The position numbers were made by a program, and so were the translations under genes. Shown here in pieces: positions 1 to 8,106 of a stretch of DNA of 64,000 nucleotides. Position 1 is the first letter of the stretch; each line of letters opens with the position of its first letter. Origin of the DNA: Bog-473 sp963741995 (GTDB lineage Bacteria; Actinomycetota; Acidimicrobiia; Acidimicrobiales; RAAP-2); the NCBI GenBank assembly GCA_963741995.1, contig CAVUKI010000001.1, positions 620,001 through 684,000 of the forward strand, in the 5' to 3' direction. The notes beneath the pieces were generated by a model. It saw only the letters and a program-made list of their open reading frames with translations. It was not told the DNA's origin and searched no databases.

Positions 1-1404
1 CCGTCTCCGAGGCTGATGCCGCTCGCGTAGTGGCTCGCCGCGAGGCTGGCCGAGGTCCGGCCGACTGCATAGAGGCCAGGGACGTGCCCACCTGCAGTGT
101 CGAGCGCGACCCCGTCGGCGTCGGCCGCGAGTCCGCCGAGGGTGAAGGTGGCATAAATGGCAGCGTGGTCGACCCGTAGGTCGATGGCGCCAATGCCGAT
201 GGCCGGTGGCACGCCAATGGGCTGCAGGAAGGGCGCACGTTTGTGAAACTCCGGGTCCTGGCCCACGGCGGCCGCCTCGTTGTAGTCGCGCACGGTGCGA
301 GCCAGCGCGTCGGGCGGGATGCCGAGGTCCACCGCGAGTTCCTCGGCGGTCGCCGCGGCGAATGCGACGCGAAATCCAAGGAGATTCGACTCGTGAATCA
401 CGTCATCCGTGATCATGTAGACAAATCCGTCCTGGTCGCGGAGTGCATGAAGCCCGATCCGACCCGTGTAGGCGTCCTCGTTGATGAATCGTTCACCGTG
501 ACGGTTGACGAGGATTCCCCGGGCCAAGCGGTGAGGCGGCCCCAGCGGCAGAGCGCATTCGAAGGCATGGAGCCGCGCTCGTCGCCGCGCCTGCTCCGAC
601 GCCCATACGGATTCCTCGGCCGTCGTCGTTGGGCGTGCCGATCCGCCAGGCCGCGTCGGGAACATGGGCCAACGGGCACTCCTCGGCAACCATCGCATCG
701 TTGTGGATGAACCCGCCGGCGGCCAGAATCACCCCGCCCCGAGCCCGAATGGTTCGGAGTCCGTCGTCCGCCCGCACTTCCACCCCGACGACCTCACCGC
801 CGTCGACGACCAGTGCCTCGGCCCGGGTGTCCGTCACGACGCGAGCGGCGCTCGTCGCGACGGCCGCATCGAGACGCTCCATGAGAAAGCCACCGGCGGC
901 GTCGATGTAGTGCGGCTTGTGCCCGCGCGGCACCGGAACAGCCACTTCGTCGAAGGGGTAGGAGTCCTCGCCTCCGCTGAAGAGCAGGCCCGCGTCATCG
1001 GCTGATTCACGGTTCGGCTCGTCGCAGAACGCTGCTCGGAACGGCACGCCGATGGAGACCAGCCAGTCAAAATGGTCCGGCGATCCCTCGCAGTAGGCGA
1101 CGAGGCGGGCGTCGTCCACGCCGGGGCCGAGCGCGGCTCGCAGGAACGCCACCATGTTGTCGGTGGAGTCCTCGAAGCCGCAGGCGCGCTGGAGCGCCGT
1201 GCCACCGCCCAGATAGATGAGGCCGCCGGAGTTTGCCGACGTGCCACCGGGCGCAACGCCACGTTCCACGGCCAGCACCTCCGCACCAGACTGCCGAGCC
1301 GCCACCACTGAGGACGTCCCGGCCACGCCGAGGCCCACCACGACGACGTCGACGGTCTCGTCGAAACGAACCTCACTGACTTCATGCGCCGGGATGGGCT
1401 CCAT
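1..1404 (-). CDS. FAD-dependent oxidoreductase (KstD/fumarate reductase-like), frameshifted and 3'-truncated by window edge
   Basis: The N-terminal part has the dinucleotide-binding motif VVVVGLGVAG and an ERG acidic turn, then a GGTSANSGG segment typical of the succinate dehydrogenase/fumarate reductase/3-ketosteroid dehydrogenase flavoprotein superfamily. The C-terminal FAD-binding signature PGLYAVGRTSASLAASHY lies near positions 20-90 in another frame, and the protein runs off the left edge. The two halves join if one base is removed near position 585, so this is a frameshift or sequencing error. It probably oxidises or reduces a cyclic ketone or enone; the substrate cannot be told. ATG at 1404 is chosen because the Rossmann motif starts about 18 residues later. 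It is transcribed away from the divergent gene at 1536. Confidence 0.8.
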
Positions 1405-1523
1405 GTGGGCATTCTGTCCCGAACAGTCTCACCTCTGCCGGATAGGTGGGGGACGGAGAACCAGGGGGGTGTTCTCGAGCGGTCTGCGGTCCGTTCTTCG
1501 GATTGGCGTATCGACCGTCTCTC

Positions 1524-1529
1524 TAGAAT
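1524..1529 (+). promoter_or_regulatory. Predicted -10 box of a leaderless promoter
   Basis: TAGAAT lies 6 bases before the ATG at 1536 and no Shine-Dalgarno sequence is present, so transcription probably starts at the A of the start codon. No convincing -35 box is seen. Confidence 0.5.
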
Positions 1530-1535
1530 GCGGCA

Positions 1536-2156
1536 ATGACGCCACCCAGCCTCGCCCAGCAGGAACGCAACACGCTCTGCGATCTCTTGGTCGAGCATGG
1601 TGCGGGCGCACCCACGTTGTGCGAGGGCTGGCTCGCGGCCGATCTCGCGGCGCACCTCGTTGTCCGTGAGCGGCGGCCCGACAGTGGACCCGGCCTGGTC
1701 TGGCCCCCAATGGCCGGTTACACGGAGAAGGTGCGGCGGGCCGTTCGGGATCGCACGTCGTGGGAAGAGCTGGTGGCGACGGTGCGACGCGGGCCGCCTT
1801 TGCTCCTGCGCCCTTTTGACGGGCCGATGAATACGGTCGAGTATTTCATCCACGTCGAAGACCTGCGTCGCGCGCAGACCGGCTGGAAACGTCGCGCGAT
1901 TTCCCCGGAACTCGACGATGCGCTCTGGGCACGCGTGGGGCCCGGTGGTATGGCGAAGAAAGTCCCCGCCACCATCGTGATGACCTCGCCGGGACGGGCC
2001 GACAAGCAGAGCGGGACCGGGCCGCGGCTGACTGTGGCCGGGGATCCGGCCGAGCTCACTCTGTTCGGCGCCGGTCGCCAGGGAGCAGCCAAGGTCGAGA
2101 TCAACGGCGACGCGGCGCTCGCCGCTCAGCTGCGTTCCGCGTCACTCGGCGTCTGA
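1536..2156 (+). CDS. TIGR03085-type DinB/mycothiol-dependent isomerase-like protein
   Basis: A 206-residue protein of the actinobacterial TIGR03085 group in the DinB/mycothiol maleylpyruvate isomerase superfamily. The diagnostic blocks are TLCEGWLAADLAAHL near residues 27-41 and EYFIHVEDLRRA near 102-113, which carry the candidate metal-binding histidines (about 40 and 106). Family members are four-helix metal proteins thought to use mycothiol, but the reaction of this subgroup is not known. It stands alone, divergent from the flavoprotein and convergent with the PRC-barrel-like gene. The start is supported by a TAGAAT box placed for a leaderless mRNA. Confidence 0.85.
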   Translation: MTPPSLAQQERNTLCDLLVEHGAGAPTLCEGWLAADLAAHLVVRERRPDSGPGLVWPPMAGYTEKVRRAVRDRTSWEELVATVRRGPPLLLRPFDGPMNTVEYFIHVEDLRRAQTGWKRRAISPELDDALWARVGPGGMAKKVPATIVMTSPGRADKQSGTGPRLTVAGDPAELTLFGAGRQGAAKVEINGDAALAAQLRSASLGV

Positions 2157-2239
2157 AGGCCGAGTTCGGCGCCGTTGCGATGTCCCTCCGGCACCAGTGC
2201 CGTCGACATGTGCGCCGACGGTGACGACACGGACAGGTG

Positions 2240-2596
2240 CTACTCGAGCTCCTTCCACTTCTCCCGGCCGAAGAGTCGTCCGAATCGCGCCGACAGTGAC
2301 GGACCTTCGTCACGGGCAGTGTCGGGATGCAGCACCAGGGTGCCTCTCGGCGCCGGAAGATTGGCCGCCTCCTCATCGGTGAGAGAGCACCGCACCAGGG
2401 TCGTTGTGATGTCTGTGATCTGGTCGCGATCCACGAATCGCAGACCATGCTTCGTGTTGACGGCAATGCCGTCGAAGAGGTCCTCCTCGGGGATCTGCAA
2501 GACGTGCTCGACCGTTCCGAACTCGGAGCTCGTCGAGCTCAGGACCGGCGTCCCTACGGACAGGGCCATGTAGGAGATTGGGCGACCTTCATCCAT
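2240..2596 (-). CDS. PRC-barrel-like small protein
   Basis: An acidic 118-residue protein. The segment VGTPVLSSTSSEFGTVEHVL followed by an FDGIAVNT strand and FVDRDQITDI has the pattern of a PRC-barrel fold, found in photosynthetic reaction-centre H subunits, RimM and many stand-alone actinobacterial stress proteins. The C-terminal third is not recognised. I chose the ATG at 2596, not the upstream one at 2641, because AAAGGGG sits 6-7 bases before it. Function unknown; it may follow the small membrane protein at 2632-2883 in an operon. Confidence 0.6.
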   Translation of the reverse strand: MDEGRPISYMALSVGTPVLSSTSSEFGTVEHVLQIPEEDLFDGIAVNTKHGLRFVDRDQITDITTTLVRCSLTDEEAANLPAPRGTLVLHPDTARDEGPSLSARFGRLFGREKWKELE

Positions 2597-2631
2597 GGGA
2601 TACCCCTTTCTGATTGCCGTGAAAAATCTAG

Positions 2632-2883
2632 TCAGCGGCACCTGCCCATTTCAGATCGGCTTGCTGGCCAGAACCACTTCGGAGTGACCGGGCCAGTCCC
2701 AGAGGCGGCCGTCCACTCCCATCCGCTGAGCCGGTGAATGACCACGATGTCATACGCCAGGGTCGCCGTGCAGAGGAAGAGAAGGGACAGACACACCCAC
2801 GCAAGAGTGATCAGCCAGCTGCTCTTGCCCCCAACGGCACTGTCTTGGAGGAGAAGAAGCGCGAGCGGACTGTGCGTATTCAA
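2632..2883 (-). CDS. Possible small single-pass membrane protein
   Basis: About 83 residues if read from the TTG at 2883. The middle contains a clear hydrophobic helix (LITLAWVCLSLLFLCTATLA), then YDIVVIHRLSGWEW and a short soluble tail. Third codon positions are mostly G or C as in real genes here. The start is uncertain because no ATG or GTG with a ribosome site is present. It would end 35 bases before the PRC-barrel-like gene. No family is recognised, and it could be a chance open frame. Confidence 0.35.
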   Translation of the reverse strand: MNTHSPLALLLLQDSAVGGKSSWLITLAWVCLSLLFLCTATLAYDIVVIHRLSGWEWTAASGTGPVTPKWFWPASRSEMGRCR

Positions 2884-3022
2884 TCGACGGCGACGGCGCC
2901 AGACACCAGTTCGCCGGCCGATCCGCGCGGCGCCGTGTCCACGGGGCCTTCTGCCCGAATTGCACCTAGCATCAGGAGTGGCGGTTCGGGTCGGCTGCCT
3001 CGGGCAAAGGAGCCACCACGAC

Positions 3023-3457
3023 ATGTTTGGTCGTCACCGAAAGCGAGCGAGCGGCGGGGAGCCGCCCATTGCGGTCGAAGCGACCCTCGAGGATGACATC
3101 GCGCACGTTGAACAGTCGGTTGCGGAGTACCTCACCAATCCGACCGATGCAACTCGGCAATCGCTCGTCGCCGCACTGGAAAAGCTCGAAGAGCAGACGG
3201 ACCAGAGCGACGCATTCGAGAGGTCGGTGATCGGCTCCGCTGCCCTGGGCTATGCGTCCAAGGGTGAGGTTCTCGGCGAGACCAGCATCGATTCAGTGGT
3301 CGACGAGATACCCGCCTCGGAGCTCAATGCACAGTTTGCCCTCGTCAAGGCGGCCAAAGAGGAAGTGCGTGGGCCGACGCCCGACACCTTCTCCTCGCTG
3401 CAGTTCGCCACTGCCGCCCTTGCCGAAACGAGGAAGCAAGCGCCGTCCGGACATTGA
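3023..3457 (+). CDS. Hypothetical acidic helical protein
   Basis: A 144-residue acidic protein with long predicted helices (EATLEDDIAHVEQSVAEYL, EKLEEQTDQSDAFERSVIG) and no signal peptide or membrane helix. No family is recognised. The ATG at 3023 is preferred over an upstream in-frame ATG at 2738 because the upstream stretch is arginine-rich low-complexity sequence, and AAAGGAG lies about 11 bases before 3023. It is followed by the ArsR-SRPBCC pair on the same strand but separated by about 95 bases with its own promoter-like palindrome, so it is probably a separate unit. Confidence 0.55.
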   Translation: MFGRHRKRASGGEPPIAVEATLEDDIAHVEQSVAEYLTNPTDATRQSLVAALEKLEEQTDQSDAFERSVIGSAALGYASKGEVLGETSIDSVVDEIPASELNAQFALVKAAKEEVRGPTPDTFSSLQFATAALAETRKQAPSGH

Positions 3458-3536
3458 GACGGTCCTGCACCGCCCGAAAGGTCGGACCCGCCGTCATGTC
3501 GGCGCAGCACGCCTCTTGACTGGGATCGAGACCGTA

Positions 3537-3546
3537 AGTTATAACT
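3537..3546 (+). promoter_or_regulatory. Palindrome overlapping the -10 region of the ArsR gene
   Basis: AGTTATAACT is a perfect 10-bp palindrome that contains the TATAAC -10-like box just before the GTG start at 3555. A direct repeat GTAAGT occurs at 3534-3539 and 3551-3556, the second copy running into the start codon. This layout fits autorepression by the ArsR-type protein encoded immediately downstream. Confidence 0.45.
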
Positions 3547-3554
3547 GACGGTAA

Positions 3555-3875
3555 GTGGAAACTAACTCTCTTGCCCTGAACGCTCTCGGCGACCCGACCC
3601 GGAGAGCGATCTTCGAGCATCTCGGCGATCGTCCGTTGGCCGTCGTCGACCTTGCTTCGCTCGTGCCGGTCAGCCGGCCGGCAGTCTCGCAGCACCTCAA
3701 AGTCCTCAAGGAGGCCGGCCTGGTCCGCGACCTCCAGGTCGGGACCCGCCGGATCTACAGCCTCGACCCCGATGGCATCGCCGGACTGCGCGACTACCTG
3801 GATCGGTTCTGGAACACCGCCCTGCATGCATTCAAGAAACGAGTTGAGGAACTTCAGGAGGAGAACAAGGAATGA
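3555..3875 (+). CDS. ArsR-family winged-helix transcriptional regulator
   Basis: A 106-residue ArsR-type repressor. The N-terminus (LNALGDPTRRAIFEHLGDRP) and the recognition-helix region (VSRPAVSQHLKVLKEAGLV) are classic. No cysteine metal site is visible, so this is the non-metal subgroup that controls SRPBCC genes. The start is GTG. Its stop overlaps the next gene by four bases (ATGA), so the pair is translationally coupled. ArsR-SRPBCC pairs are common in actinobacteria and usually self-regulating; the inducer is unknown. Confidence 0.85.
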   Translation: METNSLALNALGDPTRRAIFEHLGDRPLAVVDLASLVPVSRPAVSQHLKVLKEAGLVRDLQVGTRRIYSLDPDGIAGLRDYLDRFWNTALHAFKKRVEELQEENKE

Positions 3876-4366
3876 CGGGATCCCAGACCACCGCCGTCAC
3901 CACGTCGATCACCGTTGACGCGCCGGTTGACGTTGCCTTCACCGTCTTCACGGAGGACATGGCGAGCTGGTGGCCGCCGGAGCACCACATTTTGCGGACA
4001 CCGTTGGCGTCCATGGTGTTCGAACCGCGAGCTGGTGGCCGCGTGTATGACGTGGGGGAGGACGGGACCGAATGTCAGTGGGCCCGCGTCCTCGTCCATG
4101 AGCCGCCACATCGCGTGGTCTTCAGCTGGGACATCAGCCTGCAGTGGCAAATCGAGTCGGACCCGAATCGGACAAGCGAGGTCGAGGTGCGCTTCATTCC
4201 TGAGGGCTCCAACCGCACGCGGGTCGAGTTGGAGCACCGGCACCTGGACCACCATGGCGACGGCTGGGAGGGCATGCGCGACGCAGTGGGTTCACCCGAA
4301 GGTTGGGCGATCGGCCTCCGGCGTTTCGCTCGGCATCTGGAGCACGCCACCACGCATGATGGCTGA
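3872..4366 (+). CDS. SRPBCC (AHSA1/START-like) domain protein
   Basis: A 164-residue single-domain protein of the SRPBCC/AHSA1 ligand-pocket fold: an opening strand ITVDAPVDVAFTVFTEDMASWW, a central FEPRAGGRVYDVGEDG turn, and a C-terminal helix GWAIGLRRFARHL. This superfamily binds hydrophobic ligands or assists ring chemistry. Co-translation with the ArsR repressor suggests that it protects against, or senses, a small hydrophobic compound. The ligand cannot be predicted. It converges on the GNAT gene at 4399. Confidence 0.82.
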   Translation: MTGSQTTAVTTSITVDAPVDVAFTVFTEDMASWWPPEHHILRTPLASMVFEPRAGGRVYDVGEDGTECQWARVLVHEPPHRVVFSWDISLQWQIESDPNRTSEVEVRFIPEGSNRTRVELEHRHLDHHGDGWEGMRDAVGSPEGWAIGLRRFARHLEHATTHDG

Positions 4367-4398
4367 CGGGCGTGCGGATCTTCTCGGATGTTCCCTGG

Positions 4399-5280
4399 TC
4401 AGCCGAACCCGCCGCTCGGGATGTACGGGCTCGGTGGCCCGTCCATGCCGCGCACCATGACCGGCCCGTAGGGCCGCAGCTCTATGCCGGCCGCCACGAC
4501 CTCGCGGACGGCCCACTGCTGGGCCGACGTCAGCCAGTTGACCTCGATCGTCTCGCCAACGGGCGCCTCGGCCAACATTGCCCGCAGTACCAGCGCGGCC
4601 GATTCCTCCTGACGGGCGCCGAGGGTCACGATGCGCTCGTCCTTCGCAATCGCGTAAGCCTGGTCCGCATGCAACAGGAGGCGGTTCCCCGGCTGCGCCA
4701 GCATCGCCACGATGTCGACTGAGCGGGCCGAACCGCGTACCTTCCGATCGATGGCGGCGACCGTGTCCAGCTCGCGCTCGCCGACTTCGTCCGTTTCGTA
4801 GCGATCGACGTCCGCAGGTCGCGTCACTGCGCCGGGGCGGATGGCGCCCCACGCAGTCACGACCGGGTGCAGTGTGAAGCCGAAGCCGGTGTAGAGGGCC
4901 ATGGCCTTGGGATCGCGGGAGCACTGAATGGTCCCCGGGCTGCGCGGGTCGCCGTGGGAGAGGGCGAGCTTGAGCAGCTCGCGACCGACGCCGCGGCCCT
5001 GGCGACCCGGCACCGTCCCCAACTGCGACAGCATCCAGTAGTTCTCGCGCACGAAGGACTGCGACATGCCGACGATGGTCTCGCCCTCCTCGGCCACCCA
5101 CGACCCGCCCGCATCGGTCCCGAGGAAGTGCCGGGTGCGGTCCTGTCGCCGCCGTTCGTCCTGAATGGAGTTGCCTGTGACCGGCATCCCGAGGCCGGCG
5201 GCTATGCCGAGCAACCCGCTCTCGAATGCGGCGACGGCCGCCGGCACGTCGTCCTCCGTCATCTGGCGGAACGTCACCAT
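4399..5280 (-). CDS. GNAT-family N-acetyltransferase
   Basis: A 293-residue protein. The N-terminal half carries a GNAT acetyl-CoA motif A (LGTVPGRQGRGVGRELLKLA, near residues 87-106) followed by ALYTGFGF. The C-terminal half looks like a second, degenerate GNAT domain with no intact Q/RxxGxG/A loop. The substrate is unknown. It is the last gene of the leftward greA-leuC-leuD run, starting 10 bases after the leuD stop, so it is probably co-transcribed with leucine genes, though a direct role in leucine synthesis is not expected. Confidence 0.8.
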   Translation of the reverse strand: MVTFRQMTEDDVPAAVAAFESGLLGIAAGLGMPVTGNSIQDERRRQDRTRHFLGTDAGGSWVAEEGETIVGMSQSFVRENYWMLSQLGTVPGRQGRGVGRELLKLALSHGDPRSPGTIQCSRDPKAMALYTGFGFTLHPVVTAWGAIRPGAVTRPADVDRYETDEVGERELDTVAAIDRKVRGSARSVDIVAMLAQPGNRLLLHADQAYAIAKDERIVTLGARQEESAALVLRAMLAEAPVGETIEVNWLTSAQQWAVREVVAAGIELRPYGPVMVRGMDGPPSPYIPSGGFG

Positions 5281-5290
5281 CGGGCGACCT

Positions 5291-5881
5291 TCAGGCCGAA
5301 GGCAGGAAGGCGGGCCGCCCTCGCTCGAACTCGGCGATCTTGTCCACGTGACGAAGGGACAGGCCGATGTCGTCCCACCCGTTGAGCAGGCGCTCGCGGG
5401 TGAACTCGTCCAACGGGAAGGTGCCGGCCAGCCCGGCCGCCGGCGCCTCGATCGTGCCCCGGGCGACGTCGATGGTGAGCTCGAGCGTCGGGTCCGCGGC
5501 GACTGCGTCGAGCAGGGCGCGGTCGAGCTCCTCGCTGACCTGGACGGGGAGCAGGCCCTGCTTGGTGGAGTTGTTGCGGAAAATATCGGCGAAGCGCGAC
5601 GAGACCACGGCCTGGAAGCCGAAGTCCGTCAGGGCCCACACGGCGTGCTCGCGCGACGATCCGGTGCCGAAGTTGTGGCCCGCCACCAGAATGGTCGCCC
5701 CGACGAAATCGGGGTTGTTGAGCACGAAGTTCCGGTCGTCGCGCCATTCGGAGAAGAGGCCGGCGCCGAAACCGGTCCGCTCCACCCGCTTGAGCCAGTC
5801 CGACGGGATGATCTGGTCGGTGTCGACGTCCGTGCGGTCCAGAGGCACCGCCCGCCCGGTGACCATGACAATCGGCTCCAT
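5291..5881 (-). CDS. leuD: 3-isopropylmalate dehydratase small subunit
   Basis: A 196-residue LeuD. Signatures are DTDQIIPSDWLKRV near the N-terminus and GHNFGTGSSREHAVWAL near residues 68-84, the substrate-binding swivel domain. With LeuC it converts 2-isopropylmalate to 3-isopropylmalate, and citramalate to 3-methylmalate in the CimA route. The start ATG shares its A with the stop codon of leuC (TGATG), so the two subunits are translationally coupled. Length is normal for the family. Confidence 0.97.
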   Translation of the reverse strand: MEPIVMVTGRAVPLDRTDVDTDQIIPSDWLKRVERTGFGAGLFSEWRDDRNFVLNNPDFVGATILVAGHNFGTGSSREHAVWALTDFGFQAVVSSRFADIFRNNSTKQGLLPVQVSEELDRALLDAVAADPTLELTIDVARGTIEAPAAGLAGTFPLDEFTRERLLNGWDDIGLSLRHVDKIAEFERGRPAFLPSA

Positions 5882-7290
5882 CAGCGCAGGTCCTCCGGTG
5901 TGGCGAACGTCCCCGCCACCGCCGTGGCGGCCGCAACGGCGGGGGAGACGAGGTGGGTGCGGCCGCCGCGACCCTGGCGCCCCTCGAAGTTGCGGTTCGA
6001 GGTCGAGGCACAGCGCTCGCCCACGGCGAGCTTGTCAGGGTTCATGGCGAGACACATGGAGCATCCCGGCTCGCGCCATTCGAAGCCGGCGGCGGTGAAG
6101 ACCTTGTCCAGCCCCTCCGCCTCGGCCTGCGCCTTCACCCGGTGCGACCCGGGCACAGCCAGGGCGCGCAGGCCCTCGTGCACCGAGCGCCCCTCGAGCA
6201 CGGCAGCAGCGGCCCGGAAATCCTCGATGCGCGAGTTGGTGCAACTGCCCAGGAACACCGTGTCGACGCTGATCTCGCGCAATGGTGTCCCGGCTTCGAG
6301 ACCCATGTAGGCCAGGGCACGTTGGGCCGCGTCACGGTCACCGGGGTCGCCCATGGCCTCGGGGTCCGGAACGTTTCCCGAGATCGGCGCCACCTGTGCC
6401 GGGTTGGTGCCCCACGTCACGTGCGGGGTGATGCCGGCCGCGTCGAGCACGACCTCCTTGTCGAACGTCGCACCCTCGTCGGTGGGCAGCGTGCGCCAGT
6501 AGGCGACGGCGGCGTCCCAGTCCTCACCCTGCGGGGCGCGGTCGCGGTCTTTGAGGTAGGCGAAGGTCGTCTCGTCGGGCGCCACGAGACCGGCCCGGGC
6601 GCCGCCTTCGATCGACATGTTGCAGAGCGTCATCCTGCCCTCCATGGACAGGCTGCGGATGGCCGACCCGCGGTACTCAATGATGTGGCCGATGCCGCCT
6701 CCGGTGCCGATGGTGCCGATGATGGCCAGTGCCACGTCCTTGGCGGTCACGCCTGGTGGGAGGTCGCCCTCGACCGTCACGGACATCGTCTTCGGGCGCA
6801 CCTGCGACAGCGTCTGCGTGGCCAGCACGTGTTCCACCTCGCTGGTGCCTATGCCGAAGGCGATGGCACCGAAGGCGCCGTGGGTGGAGGTGTGGCTGTC
6901 GCCGCAGACGATCGTCATGCCCGGCTGCGTCCAGCCCTGCTCGGGGCCGATGATGTGGACGATGCCCTGGTTGGGGTGCCCCATCGGGTAACAGGTGATG
7001 CCGAACTCGGCGGTGTTGTCATCGAGGACCTTCAACTGCTGGGCCGAGATCGGGTCGGCCACCGGCTTGTCGATGTCGATCGTCGGGACGTTGTGGTCCG
7101 CCGTCGCCACGGTCAGATCGGGTCGCCGCACGGTCCGGCCCGCCAGGCGCAATCCGTCGAAGGCCTGCGGCGAGGTCACTTCGTGCAGCAGGTGCAGGTC
7201 GATGAAGAGGAGGTCGGGCTCGGCCTCGGCCGCGTGGACGACGTGCGCGTCCCAGATCTTCTCCGTCAGGGTGCGGGGTGCCGGTGCCAT
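5881..7290 (-). CDS. leuC: 3-isopropylmalate dehydratase large subunit
   Basis: A 469-residue LeuC of the aconitase superfamily. It has DSHTSTHGAFGAIAFGIGTS near residues 131-150, and the three cluster cysteines in GSCTNSR and CSMCLAMN in the C-terminal part. It holds a 4Fe-4S cluster that the suf locus in this window could supply. LeuC forms the isomerase with LeuD for leucine synthesis and, with CimA, for isoleucine. Its ATG overlaps the stop of greA by one base (TGATG), an unusual partner for leuC. Confidence 0.97.
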   Translation of the reverse strand: MAPAPRTLTEKIWDAHVVHAAEAEPDLLFIDLHLLHEVTSPQAFDGLRLAGRTVRRPDLTVATADHNVPTIDIDKPVADPISAQQLKVLDDNTAEFGITCYPMGHPNQGIVHIIGPEQGWTQPGMTIVCGDSHTSTHGAFGAIAFGIGTSEVEHVLATQTLSQVRPKTMSVTVEGDLPPGVTAKDVALAIIGTIGTGGGIGHIIEYRGSAIRSLSMEGRMTLCNMSIEGGARAGLVAPDETTFAYLKDRDRAPQGEDWDAAVAYWRTLPTDEGATFDKEVVLDAAGITPHVTWGTNPAQVAPISGNVPDPEAMGDPGDRDAAQRALAYMGLEAGTPLREISVDTVFLGSCTNSRIEDFRAAAAVLEGRSVHEGLRALAVPGSHRVKAQAEAEGLDKVFTAAGFEWREPGCSMCLAMNPDKLAVGERCASTSNRNFEGRQGRGGRTHLVSPAVAAATAVAGTFATPEDLR

Positions 7291-7790
7291 CAGCGGTCGA
7301 CCGCAGTGATGTGAACCTTGAGCGTGCCGCCGGGCGCCTGGTACTCGACGGCGTCCCCCGCGCCGCGCCCGATGAGGACCTGACCGAGGGGCGAGCTGGG
7401 GGAGACCACGGGAAGGTCGCCCTGGCGCTCCTCTATGGAGCCCACGAAGAACTGCTGGATGTCGTCCTCTTCGTCACCCTCGTAGCGGAGGGTCACCGTG
7501 CTCCCCAACGAGATGGATCCGTCGTCCGCGCCCGCCTCGTTGACGATCTCGACCTCCTTGAGCATCGCCTGCAGCTGGCGGACCCGCGACTCCATCTTCC
7601 CCTGGGCATCCTTGGCCGCGTGGTAGTCGCCGTTCTCGCTCAGGTCGCCCAGCGCCCGGGCTGTCTCAATGGCCTGGGCGATCTCGACCCGCCCCCGGGT
7701 CGTCAGGTCCTCGAGCTCGGCCACCAGGCGGTCGTACGTGGCCTGGGTGAGCTTGGTCGTCTCTGTCTGGTTGGCGGAAGCGTTGGTCAC
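7290..7790 (-). CDS. greA: Transcription elongation factor GreA
   Basis: A 166-residue GreA. The N-terminal coiled coil ends in the conserved acidic tip GDLSENGDYHAAK, whose Asp and Glu reach into the RNA polymerase channel to stimulate transcript cleavage. The C-terminal domain has SPLGQVLIGRGAGDAVEY, the usual FKBP-like region. The GTG at 7790 is chosen because GGAGG lies 7-8 bases upstream; longer upstream reading is low-complexity. It is the first gene of the greA-leuC-leuD-GNAT run and is translationally coupled to leuC. Confidence 0.95.
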   Translation of the reverse strand: MTNASANQTETTKLTQATYDRLVAELEDLTTRGRVEIAQAIETARALGDLSENGDYHAAKDAQGKMESRVRQLQAMLKEVEIVNEAGADDGSISLGSTVTLRYEGDEEDDIQQFFVGSIEERQGDLPVVSPSSPLGQVLIGRGAGDAVEYQAPGGTLKVHITAVDR

Positions 7791-7867
7791 GGCATGTCCT
7801 CCGAAAGGCGGATCTGCGGGACGGTGCGGTGCACTGCGCCCAGCGGTCTCCAAGGCTAATCGCCCCC

Positions 7868-7892
7868 GCGTGGGGCGTCGGTCGCCCCACGC
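7868..7892. promoter_or_regulatory. 10-bp perfect inverted repeat in the greA/leuB divergent region
   Basis: GCGTGGGGCG and CGCCCCACGC flank a 5-base spacer. The element sits about 78 bases upstream of greA and just before a TTGACG -35-like box (7901-7906) of the leuB arm. It has no U-tract, so an operator for a regulator of both arms is at least as likely as a terminator. Confidence 0.4.
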
Positions 7893-7938
7893 ACCCTTGG
7901 TTGACGAGAAGGCTCGGCTGCGAGAGACTGGAGGGGTC

Positions 7939-7977
7939 ATGCGCCGACCTTCGACCTTCGTAGGCATTATTCACTAG
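7939..7977 (+). CDS. Leader peptide of the leuB-ilvE-cimA attenuator
   Basis: A 12-codon open frame preceded by a strong ribosome site (GGAGGGG, 2 bases before ATG) reads MRRPSTFVGIIH. The Val codon GTA and two ATT Ile codons are AT-ending and rare in this GC-rich genome, and they are clustered at the end of the peptide, just before the hairpin at 7977-7999. This is the layout of ilv/leu leader peptides in which ribosome stalling on scarce charged tRNA controls a downstream terminator. That it is translated is an inference. Confidence 0.65.
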   Translation: MRRPSTFVGIIH

Positions 7978-7999
7978 GCGCGCACTCTCCCCGCGCGCC
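7977..7999 (+). promoter_or_regulatory. Attenuator pause hairpin
   Basis: GGCGCGC (7977-7983) pairs perfectly with GCGCGCC (7993-7999) around a 9-base loop. The first arm begins in the leader peptide stop codon, as expected of segment 1 of an attenuator. An anti-terminator pairing with the downstream terminator was not established by eye. Confidence 0.5.
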
Positions 8000-8003
8000 G
8001 TCG

Positions 8004-8029
8004 AACCGTCCACTGCGTGGGCGGTTTTT
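8004..8029 (+). terminator. Intrinsic terminator in the leuB leader (attenuator)
   Basis: AACCGTCC (8004-8011) pairs with GGGCGGTT (8019-8026), with one G-T pair, around a 7-base loop, and the right arm runs into a TTTTT tract ending at 8029. It lies between the leader peptide and leuB, 78 bases before the leuB start, so it would stop transcription of the operon unless prevented. Confidence 0.6.
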
Positions 8030-8106
8030 CAATTCCCGGCGGAATCGGCGGCGCGGGGGACATCAAGGAACGCAGCACAGAGCGACACGACGAAAGGACC
8101 ACGGAA

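Noticed and set aside
8004..8029. T-box riboswitch as alternative to the attenuator
   Set aside because: No T-box core sequence was seen, and a translated leader peptide with a terminator explains the region.
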